In this document: positions 24,148 to 37,112 of the stretch, piece by piece
Layout of the letters: every line of letters begins with the position of its first letter
Position numbering within the stretch: the first letter of the stretch is position 1
Assembly (NCBI GenBank): GCA_037043235.1
Contig: JAWRVZ010000025.1
Coordinates: 922,001 to 986,000 of the forward strand
DNA from: Rhodeus uyekii
Lineage: Eukaryota; Chordata; Actinopteri; Cypriniformes; Acheilognathidae
Direction: 5' to 3'
Length of the DNA stretch: 64,000 nucleotides
Translations under genes and position numbers: made by a program
Notes under the pieces: generated by a model
Database searches by the model: none
Seen by the model: only the letters and a program-made list of their open reading frames with translations
Told to the model about the DNA's origin: nothing

Positions 24148-24530
24148 TTCCATACGTTGTTTTTTTTATGATTTTGAAAGATGTCTCTTATGGCCACCAA
24201 GGCTAATTCTATAATCCTATATTTTTAATCCTATAATGGAGAAACTGAATTTTCAGCATAATTTCTCCTGTCTACAGCATCACATGATCCTTGCCTGATT
24301 TGGCACTTATTATTAATGTTGAAAACTGTATTATTTCTCATTTAATTCTTATTCTTCTTTTCTTAATTATTTCTTTTTTTATGCAAACTGGGATGCTTCA
24401 AGATTCTTTGATGAATAGCAAGTTCAATATTTTTTTTTTCTTACTGAAAAAATTCGATGTAAAAGCATTTTCAAGAAATATAACACACATACAGCACACA
24501 GATACTGTACATCTTTCATAATACACATAC

Positions 24531-24633
<103 letters not shown>

Positions 24634-25588
24634 ATACATACAGTACATACACACACACATATATACATACAGTACATATATATGTATGTATGTGTGTATA
24701 CATACATATGTATACAATCATATGCCTGGGGATCTGGTAAGATAGAAGTTGTTCTGAAGAACAAGGGTTAAACTCTCTCACTCTGTTATATCATCCTGCC
24801 ACAGCAATAATTTTCTTAATGACATTGATTTCGCCAGTTCACATTTCAAACCTCAAATTACAAGACGAATTGCCTCTCCGCCAAGAGGGGCTTGATGTTT
24901 CTGAAATAGGACTATTTGTCTTATTAGGGTTTGGCCACTGAACAACTCTTTTTAATCAAATTGGCACAGCTGCACAGAATCATACCAAGCAGCGTGAACG
25001 TTGAATAAAAATGAAATCGCTCAAAATAGCATGACGCTTTTACATTTAGTGTCAACAGGATGCATAGCTGAAAAGAACAGTGCGAGAAATGTTGCCTGGT
25101 GATTGCTCTGCAAACATACTGTATATGTGACAGGCATGATTTGGAGAGAAAAGAGACTGAATCGTGTTTTCTTGCCTTTCAAAACAAGTAGTCTGACAGC
25201 TCAGCATGATCTCCAAACTTCCCCAGGCCTGAAGGCACACTCATTGAAACAGCACTCATTAGCATCATGCATCAAGCAGTCACTGGTGGCAAGAAGTTTC
25301 TCTTCAAACTCAACAAACTAACTCAAAAGCTGAGTACCACTGTTCCAGTACATTGTCTATTCGATTAACTGCAAAATAGACTAATAAGAGAAGAGATGGA
25401 GGACTATAGGTATAAACCTAAGGCTATTCATTAAGGCTATCAGATTTATTAACAGGTTGATTTGAGTCAGAACTAACGTCAACTCTGAATACCATCTAGA
25501 AACAGTGCGATTAATGATGTGATATAATAATATTCTATTTATTGCAAATCAAACATATGTGTCAATATACAGTATTTAGACAATATGT

Positions 25589-26580
25589 CTACATTATATG
25601 TACAAACGTATTGGCACAAATCTCTGAATTCCTGAATTCAGGTGTTTCAATCATTACCATTACCACACATAAATAGCCATTACCACAGGAGTATAAAATC
25701 AAGCACTTAGTCATTTTTAAATATTTGTGAAAAAAATTGGTCGTTCTGAAGTGCTGAGTAAATTCAAGCATGGTGCTGCCACCTTTGAAATAAGTCAGCT
25801 TGTGACATTCGATCCCTGCTAGATGTTCCACGGTCAGTTGTATGTGGTATTATTGAAAAGTGGGAGCGTTTGGAACAGCGGCAGCTTAGCCATGAAGTTG
25901 AAGATCATATAAATTCACAGAGCAAACCAGTCATCGAGTGCTGAGGTGCATTGTGAGTAAAAGTGATTAACACTCTACTGATTCCATTGCTGGAGAGTTC
26001 CAAACTTTCTGCCATTAATATCAGCAGAAAAACTGTGTAGCGGGAGCTTCATGGAATGGGTTTCCATTGCAGAGCAGCTGTATGCAAGCTTCACATCACA
26101 AAGTGCAATGCAAAGCGCACCACTACTGGACCCTGGAGCATAAAATGTGTTCTTTGGAGTGATGAATCACATTTTTCTTTTTTGCCAGTCTGATGGACGA
26201 GTCTGGGTTTGTCCGATGCCAGGAGAACATTTCCTGCATGACTTCATTGTGCCAAATTTAAAGTTTTGTGGAGGAGCGATAATGAAATGGGGTGGTTTCT
26301 CATTGTTTTGTGCTTGGACCCTTTCCAGTGAAGGGACATTTTAATACTTCAGCATACCAAGGCATTTTGAATAACACTAAGATTCAAACTCTGAGGGAAG
26401 AGTTTTGGGAAAGACCTATTCTATTTCAGCATGTCACAGTGCACATAGTAAGGTCTATAAAGACATGGTTGAATGAGTTTTGTGTGGAAGAACTTGACTG
26501 GCTCGCAGAGCCTTGACCTCAACGTCATGGACCAGGCCTTCCAATATCAGTACCTGACCTCACAAAGACTCTTATTGACA
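25589..26580 (+). pseudogene. Tc1-like transposase pseudogene
   Basis: A plus-strand Tc1/mariner transposase in several frames. The first helix-turn-helix region begins near 25735 (GRSEVLSKFKHG-like). A conserved 'ELHGMGFHCRAA' block lies at about 26047-26085. LWSDESHF with the first catalytic Asp is at 26161-26163. SDGRVWVCPMPGEHF and IMKWGGFS lie at about 26190-26305. Near 26440-26515 'RSIKTWLNEFCVEELDWLAEP' leads toward the conserved W-P-SPDLNP block. Multiple frameshifts and a premature end make it inactive. Flanking inverted repeats were not resolved. Confidence 0.88.
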
Positions 26581-26960
26581 ATAATATGTTTATTCTATAT
26601 AGCGCTTTTCTATAAACTCAAGGTATCTTTACAGTATAAAGACCAATAAACAGAACAGCAGGCATAAAAACAGCCACAAATGTACACTGAGTGTAAAGAA
26701 AAATAACATGCATTACACAAACCAGATCATGAGACAAGGAATCAGCGAAAACGTAAGGTGAAAAATATGTTTTAAGGTGGGCTTTGAAGTCATGTAATGA
26801 TGTGAGGTTTCAAATTTATTCTGGAATAGAATTACAGCGTGTGGCAGCAGCAATACAGTAAACTATGCACTGGACCAGCAATAGAACAGATTCAGAGGAC
26901 CTAAGAGTGCAGACTGCAGGGAGTAAGCATAAAAAAAGACTTTAAGAATTTTAGTTGTCT
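26581..26960. repeat. Interspersed repeat ('tttattctatatagcgctttt')
   Basis: Starts with TTTATTCTATATAGCGC and 'ctcaaggtatctttacag'. Further in is 'ttttaaggtgggctttgaagt' and a 'ggaatagaattacagcgtgtggcagcag' block, a composition typical of a widespread teleost interspersed repeat in one orientation. It directly follows the Tc1 pseudogene. Family not assigned. Confidence 0.5.
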
Positions 26961-27264
26961 ATGTGGGAAGTAATGAAAACATGTACTAGGAATCAGAATC
27001 ATTGATATTTAAGAACCGACGTAAACAAGAAATATTCTGGAGGTGGAAAAAAGCAGATTGTATTCCCCTTACAGTTGTTACCTCACATCCACCCCCAAAA
27101 TATAACAATGTGGGCAAAGATACTGGACAATATATTGCAAAAACCTGACCATTACACATAGCTCAGCTATAACAACTTCCACTCATCTGGGAAGGCTTTC
27201 CATTAGATTTTAGAGTGTTTATGTGGAAACTTTTACCCATTCATCCAGTTCAACCTTCCACCTT

Positions 27265-27605
27265 TTACGTGTTTGTTGTGTACTTCCTAGTTCCTCCCTT
27301 GCTCTCCCAGTGTTTTTCCACGTGCCTATCTTGTCATTAGTCACTTTGTTAGTATAGTCAGCTATGTCTTATTCCCATGTCAGTCCTTGTGTATATCTAC
27401 CCTGTGTTTTTCTTCAATGTTTGTCCATTGTTGTCAGCTTTACATTTTGTTTTGTCCTGGTCTCGCCCTTTGTATTTGAAGATTTTTTAGACGATATGTG
27501 CCATTTTTGTTTATGAAAGTGGCTTGTTTTGAGTTAGCGTTATTAAAGTATATCTAAATTCATCCTGTGTATCCTCGCCTTACTCCTAGACTGCACAACC
27601 ATGAC
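27265..27605. repeat. Retroelement-tail-like segment
   Basis: T/C-rich 'gtgtttgttgtgtacttcctagttcc ... ttgtcctggtctcgccctttg ... tattaaagtatatc ... cctgtgtatcctcgcc', followed by 'ccatgaca'. This is the texture of terminal untranslated regions of cyprinid retroelements. No ends defined. Confidence 0.35.
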
Positions 27606-28807
27606 ACCACCACTGTTAAAAACCTGGGTTTAAACTTTTTATACATTTTATTCTTTCGTCTCTTACTTTCATCATATTTCATCACCTACCAAACTATCTT
27701 AATATTATAATGAAACAAAGTCTCAAAAATTTGAAGAAGATAATTAGACAAAAAGTGGTTATTTTTCACAAATAATATTAAATGTAAATTTAAAGCTAGT
27801 AAAAATGTTTTACATAACCATATCAAAACAAAAAGTACATTTCCTTGATCTCTGTCTGCATTTTAAACTAGATTTTCAAAAGAGGTTTGCCGTTTTTACG
27901 GTTGACAGTCTTATTTGTCATTGACCTGCTGACATTTCAAAACAGTGTGAAAGAATAGCTCATTCCCCAACACTGGCTGGGATAAGTTATGGTTCTCCAT
28001 GACGTTAAAGCCATTCTCACTCCAACCAGGGAGATATGAATTTTAAAACAAAGGTTAGATTGTTGTGTTGTCCCACTGAGTCTGGCTTTGCTCTGTAATT
28101 TCTTTAATCCTTCTTTATGAGTTTCGTACTAAAACACAAACTCCTTCGCTCAGCATGAAATCATTATGCAATGCTGATTCCTCGCACCTTGTCATTTCTC
28201 CTCTTGATGGTTATGGGTCTCCAACTGCAAATGTTGAATCCAAAACAAGCTAATCTTCCAGCAATCCCTCCCTCTCTGCCTTCCTACCCAGCAGAGCACT
28301 TCATTTAGCTTGATATTCCATTGCGGCTTATCCAATGTCAATAGATACATCAGGGCAATAACTAGATGACATGGAGAGAAGCTGCAGGGAAAGAAAAGGA
28401 GAGTGAACAAGTGTGTGTGTGTGTGAATAAAAAGCAGCACCATGCTCTCCCTAGCAGTAATGCCTATAAGTAATTTATGCTCTCATTCGGTGGCAGAGAA
28501 GTGGCTGATGGGATTACTTGGGAGGCTGCAGTGGATTAACACTGAAGAAAGTCTGAGGGGAAGCAGACAAACATCTGGCCCTCACATACATTTTATCCAC
28601 AAAAACAAACAAAAACCAATAAAACACACTAATTAACATGGAGATGCTCATAAAAACCTGAAGACATTTCACAAAGTCTCTCAATGGAACTGTTGAGAAT
28701 TTGTCTTCATTTCCCAAGTAGTATTTTGCTAAATCAATGAGATGAGTTGAGTTTGTTTGGAACAAGACTTACTGACTAAAAAAGAAAATGAAACAAGAAG
28801 ATAGAGA
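27606..28807. other. Non-coding stretch, nothing recognised
   Basis: Ordinary AT-rich sequence. A short GT run at 28411-28423 is the only repeat noticed. Confidence 0.4.
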
Positions 28808-29445
28808 TCCAAAGATACTTTAATGAGAACAAAACTCAATCTTACACAGATGAGGGTATCAGTAATAGCAGTGTTAACACAAACTGGTAGCAAACACAAA
28901 CAACAACTGAAAAACTGAGGAGAGAACAGGGCGAACTAAATAGACATGCGGTGAAGATCAAATGACAAGCAGCTGTGATGTCCACGGTAACATATGAGTG
29001 GTAGAAGAAACTAAAACAAAGGAATGTGACTGAATAAAGACAAAATAAGAGTCCTGGTCCAGTGACAGCATGATATAACGCTCCCTCCCGGAAGACAAAC
29101 ATCCTCGCGCCAAAAGGTGAAGTGCCAAGGAAGAGGAGATGGAGAATGGCTGGAGAAAGGAGTAGGCATTGTGATGGTAAATCTGGGCAGAAGGATGTTT
29201 GAAGAGGCTGTGTAGGAGGATGGACCAGGAGGATATGACAGGATGGTGACGATGGTGATGAGAACCCAATGGACATGAAGCAGGCTGATGGCACAGGGCA
29301 CAGGCGGAGAGCCGACGAACCTGAGTGATGCTACTGGCTCAGGAGACTGAGGTGAAGACGTGGCGATGAGCACTCGAGGTAGAGCCAGTGCACCCGAGGA
29401 CTGGGGCGGGACTGGTGTGATGGAAGGCGCCGAAGGGAAGGAGTA
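28808..29445 (-). mobile_element. Retroelement-derived tail, minus strand (tentative)
   Basis: On the minus strand, long Ser/Pro/Leu-rich open frames run into 'cgggagggagcgtt-atatcatgctgtcac' and then a T-rich tail 'ggactcttattttgtctttattcagtcac' that ends with 'cattaaagtatc'. This resembles the end of a retroelement coding region followed by its 3' untranslated tail. No RT, protease or integrase motif is visible. It abuts the DIRS pseudogene to the right, which inserted or was inserted here. Confidence 0.3.
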
Positions 29446-31321
29446 AAATTCTCTGCTCAGAAATGGGGCCATAGAATATGTACCCTCTGAGACAGAGAGT
29501 CTGATTTCTACAGCCATCCCTTCATTGTTCCAAAGAGGGATGGTGGGTTGCGGCCCATTCTAGACCTGCGTCTTCTCTACAGCTCAGTAATGTGAAAACA
29601 GATCGCGACTCAGATCAGGTCCGAGGACAGGCTCTTCATTATCGACCTAAAATATGCTAATTCTCACACCTCCATCCTTCCACAACACAGGAAGTTCATC
29701 GGGTTTGTCTTTTTTTTTTTGGGGGGGGGGGGGGAGGCGTACCAGTATAGTACTTCCATTTGGCCTAACTCTGTCACCCCGCACTTTCACCAAATGCAAG
29801 GACGTAGTGCTATCCTCACTGCACTCCCAAGACATTTGAGTATTCAATTATATCAAAGACTGGCTAATCTCCCAGTTGCCGCAGCTAGCGTTTTGACATT
29901 GAGATGTCGTTCTTGTGCATATGAAAGAGATGGGGTTGAGGTTGAATGCAAAGAGACTGCCCCTTCTCTGGGCAGTTCACATCATGGGGAATTTGTCAAG
30001 TCAGGTGCCAAGGCCCTGGGAATACAAGCACCACCCAGTGTTGGTGGGAGAACACTAGGGAGATTTCCGGCTGAGGACAAATATTCCTGCTCACGCCCCT
30101 AAAGCATCCACATTCCTCTGTGGTTTCTCCCTCTCTAATCCAGCCCCTCTCAGGCTGGACACTATGTTCCAGACATGGATGAGGCTGCGTCTGTACATTT
30201 TTTCCCAATCGCCCTGCTCCTGGGAGTTCTGGAAAAAGATAATTTTGCCTTTATTGCCCAATGCTAGCTGGATGGGTTTGGACGTAGCACATCCCCCTCG
30301 ACATAATCAGGGACGACATTCTGTCCCAGGCAGGGGGACTGTGTAGCCTTTCTATGCCCAGAACTGTGTTTTCTGTGGGCTTGGCCTCCGAGGGAGCCCA
30401 GCTCATTGACTCTGGTATCTCAACCAAGGTTGTTGAGACCACTCTCCTCTCCAGGGCTCCTGCCATGAGGAAACCGCACAAAACAGCACTGGAGTTGGAG
30501 TTCCTGTAGGATAGATTCACTGCAGGGTTATCCCCGCCCACCCTGAAGGTTTACATGGCTGCCTTACCACGTACCTCTGGTTGGCATGTCTATTGGTACA
30601 CATTTCCTCTGTGGTACCCTGCGGCTGAGTGTCCCACTAAGTGTCTCACTCTAGAGACTCTCTTCTTTCTTGCAACCATTCTAAAGAGGTTAGGGTGTCT
30701 ACAACTCCTGCATGCCAATAGTTTGTTTCTGGGATAGCTTTCCCCACCCCAGGCAAAACCACTCACCCAAAGGTTTATGGCACATTCTGTTGTACTGCAG
30801 ATGTTCTGTCCTCTCCCCCTTCGGTGATCATGACCAGGAACTTAAGATCAAGGTCTATCCAGTGTGAGCACTTTACCTTCGGGACCTTTGAGGGGGCCCC
30901 GGCATCTTAACCTACTATGAGCAGGTGGATAGTTGAGGCTATCCCCCTGGCTTACAAGTCAGCCGGTCTGTCCTATGGTTGTAGTGGCTGCCTTTTAGGC
31001 TCTTCTGGCAGGAGTTTCCCTCACCCATAATTGTGATGCGACATGCTGGTCCTCACTGCACACATTCCTGAGGTTCTATTGGTTAGACCTCAACTATGCT
31101 CAGTGGACGCAGGTCCTCTCGTAGTGAGCAACATTGTGCTTTCTAACGTTCCTTTCTCATCCTGGTTCATAATGTCACCACCTGTGACGTGCATTGACAT
31201 TTGATCAATCGATTCAATAGTGGTTCATGAGCTGATATGACAAGGCATTCTCCTAGCGTTTTAACGCAGCGTCTTGTTCCCTCTTCAGGGAACTATGGTT
31301 ACATACATAACCTGAGACGTT
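29446..31321 (+). pseudogene. DIRS-like retrotransposon pseudogene: RT to tyrosine recombinase, right terminus
   Basis: From 29451 the frame reads NGAIEYVPSETES, then VPKRDGGLRPILDLRLLYSS (finger/palm start of RT), QIRSEDRLFIIDLKYA (first catalytic Asp region) and ILPQHRKFIGFVF. A T11-G14 tract replaces the expected Phe-Gly codons at 29710-29734. RNase H is largely deleted. The recombinase resumes near 30420 with VVETTLLSRAPAMRKP and TAGLSPPTLKVYMAAL, degenerating to about 31125. The right terminus (acgcagcgtcttgttccctc...cctgagacgtt) is at 31263-31321. Many stops and frameshifts. Confidence 0.85.
29710..29734. repeat. T11-G14 tract inside the DIRS RT
   Basis: Eleven T followed by fourteen G. 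By alignment with the intact element (codons for FAFGGK near residue 224 of its RT protein), the tract sits exactly on Phe and Gly codons, so it probably grew by slippage from a short T/G-rich coding seed. Confidence 0.85.
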
Positions 31322-34300
31322 TTATTCATTTTTTTCATTAAATATACCAGTGATACAGTTTTATACAAAAAAAAACCAAAACATTAAGATTAGTAAGTAT
31401 TGTCTTTTAATTAGTTTCACTGTAATTTAGCTATTTTTGTTAGTACATTGTGTATTGTGAATGTATCTTGAAGGAATAATTCACCAAAAATGTAAATGTT
31501 CATTTACTCGTGTCATTCTAAATATGAATGACGTAAGAATAACTTTTGTTATCCATACAAAGCCACTACATGTATGCACACTTTTCTTTTTCTGTTCCAC
31601 GAGACAAAGGCAAATGATGACAGTATTTTCACTTTTGAATTTTGAAATACCCCTTTAAACTTATGAGCTTGTAGCCTGGCAAGCCGCAATTTTAGAGCAG
31701 CTTCCTGAACACTGTAAATAATGGAGACCTTTTTGGGAAATTACAGGATTGATTTTGATTGAGTGTATTGATGGAACTACATAAAGCAGCAAAAATTGTC
31801 ATTAAAGTAATTAACAGCTTTGTTGTCGGTCTGAATGTGAATGAAAACTGTCAGCGCTCACTCCTACTTTTGCAGTCTGAGAGCCTTCATGTGGCAGGTG
31901 TTGCAGTCAAACAAACACATACACGTCCCACATGTGTCACATCCTGTCACTGACAGGCGCGAAACCGCTCCACCAACCCAAACCGCCTGGCTTTTTTTAT
32001 GCTGATTTCATTTGTCACGGTCTAATTCACTATTGACACAAAACATACAGCTCTCATTAAATCCTTTATGAACATTTTCACTCATAAAGTGGGAAGTCAA
32101 AAACACACAGCAGATGGTGCAATCTTTCAAATGGGCAAAGATCATATAAAGTTACATGGCTTTGAGTTTGAATAAGATTTAAAAAAATAAGTTTAATAAA
32201 TAGTTTTTTATAGTGCTTTTTCTTTGTTGAAAGACCCGTCTCAGGATGTGAGATGTTACTCTATTTAAGGCAACAAGACTTGAAGATGACATGATCATTG
32301 ACCTCTGACCTCAATGTCATAAGTTAAAGAATCTATTTGTGTATTCTGACTAAAAATGTTGTGCAAGCAACAAATATTGGTAATATTTCATTATATTATA
32401 CAACAGCCATTGAAATACATGCAAATGCTAATAGATACATGATCATTTTCAAGTAAAGTTTCAGGCAATCTTATATAAGGAATAATTGTGATTTATTGAA
32501 CTTCTGCTTAACCCCACACGTAGACACAATAAATTTCATATTTCATCCTGATATATTTTATAAAATCTCTGCACATAAAATTAGTTCTGAAGAACATTTC
32601 CTAAATATATTATTTTCCTGCTTTTTCGTCAAGTTTTATGGCATCCATCTAAAAGCTAAAAATGGCCTATTGAGGATTGTCTAAGTTTTTTACTCATGCT
32701 AGTGGAGGCCTCAATTTCAAATCAGATCAACACCACTTGCTCTCAGCCCTTGTGTATTTAATGTCAGGTCGCAGCAGGGAGGGCTGGGTAAACCTTGAGA
32801 GGTGGAGAAATCAACTCCTGCCTTCAGCAGAGAGCAGATATTTGTTCTCCGTCACTAGACATCAAAGTTTAGGCTGACTCCCACTAGCCAGAAAGGCAGG
32901 GGGGATTAGGTCAGAGAAAAGACTATAGTTTGGTTGAGTGACATTATGGGAGCATGGACCAGTGACTCGGGTAATAGACATAATCAGAAAGGGTTTAGGT
33001 TCAAATCGCCAGGTGTGGCTGACTGCTCGTCTCTATTTATTTCCAGAGTGCCACCTGCTTTTCCACACACCTGGTCAGAGAAGACTGCCCAGGAACACAC
33101 TTTCAATAAATGAATGATTGGAATACAGATAACAGCTGCAAAACCTATTACAGTTAATCCTTATAAACCTCCCTTCATACAAATATATAATGTCATAACT
33201 CTTTTACTAGAGCAATGTCTGAACTACTAAAAACAGTATTAATGGTGCACTCAGTAAGTTTATGTGCATGCTTCGCTAGCTCCTCTTCATCTTAGTGATA
33301 TTGGACATTATAACAGTTTATTCTGATCTACTAGTTTGATTAATCGAGTTCCAAGAGTGCTGATGTTTAATCCAACAACACAAGATTTTTACGGTTTATT
33401 TTAATTACTTTACTCTCTTATAAAAAAATAAGTCTCTGAAACATTAATTTAATTTTTTTCAAACACACTGATTAATTGAGGATCAAAACAACTGTCTATA
33501 TGAGTAAGTCATTGAATCATTCACTCAACTAATTCAAACACACTAATTCATTAAACACGTGACTGTCTTTGTCATTGAATTGGACACTTGATAGATTTAT
33601 TCATTTATTCCTAAACTCTGATTCGTATAGAAGTGCTGTTACCGTGTGTTGCTCTGAGACACACACTGATTGATTCTGCAGTGGATTTGTTTTCATTGGT
33701 GTAAAAATTGGAATAAAAATGATACTATAAGTAATTGATAATATTGTATCTAAAGTTTGTGTAACTCAATGCTGGCCAATTTTCACATTGATTTGACTGC
33801 ACTTGGTTTTATGGTTTAATTTGTGGCACGGTCACTAGCAAAATGGCAAAGAGATAATAGCACCTAGTTTTTAGAATTTCCCATGACCCGGTGTGTCACA
33901 TGTCTGGAGAGAGTGGAGATGAAAGTACCACATATTTACTCAGACCGGTGCCAGCTTCTCTGCCTAAAAAATAAATAAAAAAATAGCAGAAAAAAGCATA
34001 GCTGCTGCCAAGCAAAATGGCCTTCTGTCCAGATAAAACACAATAGGCTAAGCAGAGCAAGGAGAAAAAAACAACTTTGAGCGATAGATCAGTACACTGC
34101 ACACAGAGATAGAACAAGATTGAGAGCACTGAAAAATATTACTGGCCAGAGCGGTTCCAGAATTACAAGAGAGATATTCCCGCTAATTCAACCACACAGT
34201 AAATCAAGACCTCCTGAGACCTCACTCCAACCACAAAGAAACACACAGCAGAGCACGTACTCCGTTTTCATGGCCTGAAAAAGCAACATTAACATTGCTG

Positions 34301-35412
34301 GAAAGGGTTGTGTGATGTGCTAAATTGATGAGCAAGGTTTGACTTGGCAGGGCTGTCTCAAAGGTAGTCATTACCTTGAATGCAAAACTACTAGCAATTT
34401 TGTTCAAATGTATATATTAGCGGCCAAAATCTTGATTGGAAGCCTTGAAGAGAAATCGCTAATCCATACAGACCTCTGGCCATTTAGGTTTGAAGAGTTC
34501 TGAGGGATTTTATTCGACTAAACTTTTAACTTGTCCTTGAGTCAGACTGCCTAGACACAAAGACAGGCGGGCAGCATGGTGCACATTTCAAACACAATGA
34601 TTTTTAGGTACAGAACCCTGGATCTTCTTCCCAATTTGACAGCCCGATATGGGATTAGAGTTGGGTTTATCAGAAGCTGAAGCAAATTAGAGATTCGTCT
34701 CACCTCTTGAGCTTGGACGCATACTTTTTTTCTGTTCTTCGGTTACCCTGTCGTGCTCACTTTCTTTCAGAGCGAAGACTCCCATTAGCACCCAATGTGC
34801 TAAACAGAGGCACATTAACACACCTGTCATAGACAAACACACATGCTTTTTGTCACTACAAAGGGTCCTTGCTGGAGGATGGCAGGTTGAAAAGGGAAAA
34901 GGGGGAGAGGAGGAGTGAAAGAAAGACGCTGTGACAAAGCTGTATAATGAATGGGAGGAGAGACACCCGGGCCTGACAGGAGATCAGCTGGATTCTTATT
35001 TAAATACCATTTTTATTCATATTATAGAGGTTTACTTGCCGCAGCACCCCTTCATATTCGTTAATTTGAAGGGTGACACAGTCTAGACTCGTGTGGAAAG
35101 TGCAGCCATGGCCAGATCAAATGTCAGAAGGAGTCTAATGAGAGAAAACAGGCTAATAAATAAACATAACCCTGGGTGAATTTTTAGAGGCTCATCTATT
35201 ATTTACTGCTTAAAAGTCATTACTCATACAGAAAGAACAGACTTTCTGGTTTAAACAATTATTCAGTGCTGGGCTTGAGTCAGTTAGTTGGTCTTTGATT
35301 GGACTCATGCAAAATGTGCAGCAAAATAAAAGTAGAGATGCTACTAACTTTACTACAGTTTCCAGTTAGATCTTCAGCTGTTTTTAAAACTGATGCTGTA
35401 CCCGAAATCAAG
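31322..35412. other. Non-coding stretch, no gene recognised
   Basis: About 4 kb of AT-rich DNA without recognisable coding or repeat ends. Short frames such as 31759-31953 and 33896-34129 have no domain evidence. Confidence 0.4.
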
Positions 35413-35414
35413 TA

Positions 35415-37112
35415 CAGTGTAATCCACTTCTCTCGACCTTGGTTAACTCGCCAACCCTATTATGTCAAAGTTTTTTGAAGTGGAACCGCCAAACTCCCTC
35501 ATTGTCTAAGCATTTTCTTATCAGTTATGTCGATTGTTTATGTCGCCGAACCCTAATATCTCAAGCACAAAAGAGGGACAAATTCGCCACTTGACATGGG
35601 TTATCTCGATCACTAATGAACGTCACTATCTGTCTATCACACATTAGTCACTATCTGTGACTAATGAACGTATGTAGTTCACTGCGCATGCGCCGAGTTC
35701 GCGGTGCACATGCATGCCATGCCCATTTTTGTTCTTTCGGATTGTTACGTCTCCTAAAAGATGTTTGACTAGGGGAAAATAGGAAGGTAACATAGCTAAA
35801 GAAAAAGGAAAATATAAGTATAAATAAAAATAAGGCCGTGCTAATTCAAAGTATGCAAGAATATACTGTTTAAAACTTCATGGAGCAAGGAACAAAATAG
35901 AGTCAAGATGAAATTAAAGATGATTTTTGTATTGAAGGTTACAACCACCACAACGTACAGGGAAACAATTGGATAACAAAACAACATTTAAGGACATTAA
36001 ACTTAAATAGAATATATTAGGAGACAAATAAGCGGAGAGCTAAATCAAAGAAATAAATAAAACCAAAACATCTGCTAACTACAAACAAAACTATTTCTAA
36101 TCTAAAATGAAACAAACAGATCTTCGGCGCAACGCCGGCTAACTGCTCTAACTAAGAAAACCAAAAATACAATATAGCTCCCGCTTCAAAAATGGTGTGT
36201 CTAAACAAACAAAAACGTGCGTGTGGCAATGTATGTCACGTGACCTAATAACCTCGTCTCCTTAAGTCAGATGTAATAAACTCTAAGGCATACGAAGGTA
36301 AACAGTATACCAAATGACATGAACAGGTATAACTCTCAAAAACTAAATTTGTCACAGACCGAACAAACAGCTAGAATTCAAAGAAGCAAAAAGGCATACA
36401 GCAAAGAGCAACGCCGAAATGACGAGCTGCCGCAACTTGTCACTTAAGGATCTTTATAGTCCATTGGTTCCTTCGGAAGAGGCGTGACTTCATCGTTAAC
36501 CCTGATTGACGGGGGAGTTGTTCAATCGCGGGACCTGGGAGGTGTAAGAGTAAGACAGACAAAAGGGGTGGACAGAAAATAGACACTACGAACACTCTGG
36601 AACGTAACACCGATCCTTCCAGTCCTTCAGGCCGTTTTGCGCAGGAGTTCACCTTCACTGTCCAAGAATTGCCAGATTACTCTGACATTGACAAAGACGT
36701 TATTACCATTCAAGCAGACCGTTAAAGGCAAAATGCAGCAAAGCATTTTAGACTTTGTAAAGAAACCATAGTAAGCGCATGTATCAGAGCGACACCATCA
36801 GAGCGAATGTGTTTATGTGTGTTGAGACTATTTATGCTGTGAGCGAAATTGTGTTTGCAATGTTGGAGAATATAATTAAAGGTTTGTATCGAGAATCGAA
36901 GGTGTTTTTTATTGTATACTGGCAAATCTCTGCTGTTAGTTGGTGCACATATGCCTTTTGTTGTTAGTAAACATGTACAGTGTATGTACATTTTTATAGC
37001 ATGCCGATCGCTTCATCAAACAAAACCTATTGGCTTTTGGTTATCTCAATCCTCGGTTATCTCAACGCTTTTTCGCAATCCCTGAAGCTGTCAACATAAC
37101 CGGATTCCACTG
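35415..37112 (+). mobile_element. Pogo/Tigger-like transposon copy 2, interrupted by a solo LTR
   Basis: Left end CAGTGTAATCC preceded by TA; right end ...CCGGATTCCACTG at 37112. Shared blocks with copies 1 and 3 ('aaactccctcattgtct', 'ggagaatataattaaaggtttgtatcgagaatcgaaggtg', 'gcatgccgatcgcttcatcaaa') fix the family. Right of the inserted LTR the plus strand still encodes a short tail, KGKMQQSILDFVKKP followed by a stop (about 36723-36772). It resembles the 'Q..ITDFFKK' C-terminus of pogo/Tigger transposases. The DDD catalytic domain is absent. This copy is therefore closer to the parental autonomous element than the others. Confidence 0.8.
35743..36609 (-). mobile_element. Solo LTR (867 bp) inserted in the pogo-like element
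   Basis: Bounded by TGTTACG at the left and CGTAACA at the right, i.e. TG...CA LTR ends within a 7-bp inverted repeat. Flanks are CGGAT and CCGAT, a likely 5-bp target duplication with one change. A TATA box, CTATAAAG on the minus strand, lies at 36452-36459, about 150 bp in from the right end, so transcription would run leftward. No internal retroelement genes remain, as expected after LTR-LTR recombination. The parental family is not identified. Confidence 0.65.

Noticed and set aside
28842..29517. Ser/Pro-rich minus-strand proteins as host genes
   Set aside because: The context is a retroelement-like tail next to a DIRS RT, with no conserved domain. At most a mobile-element remnant.
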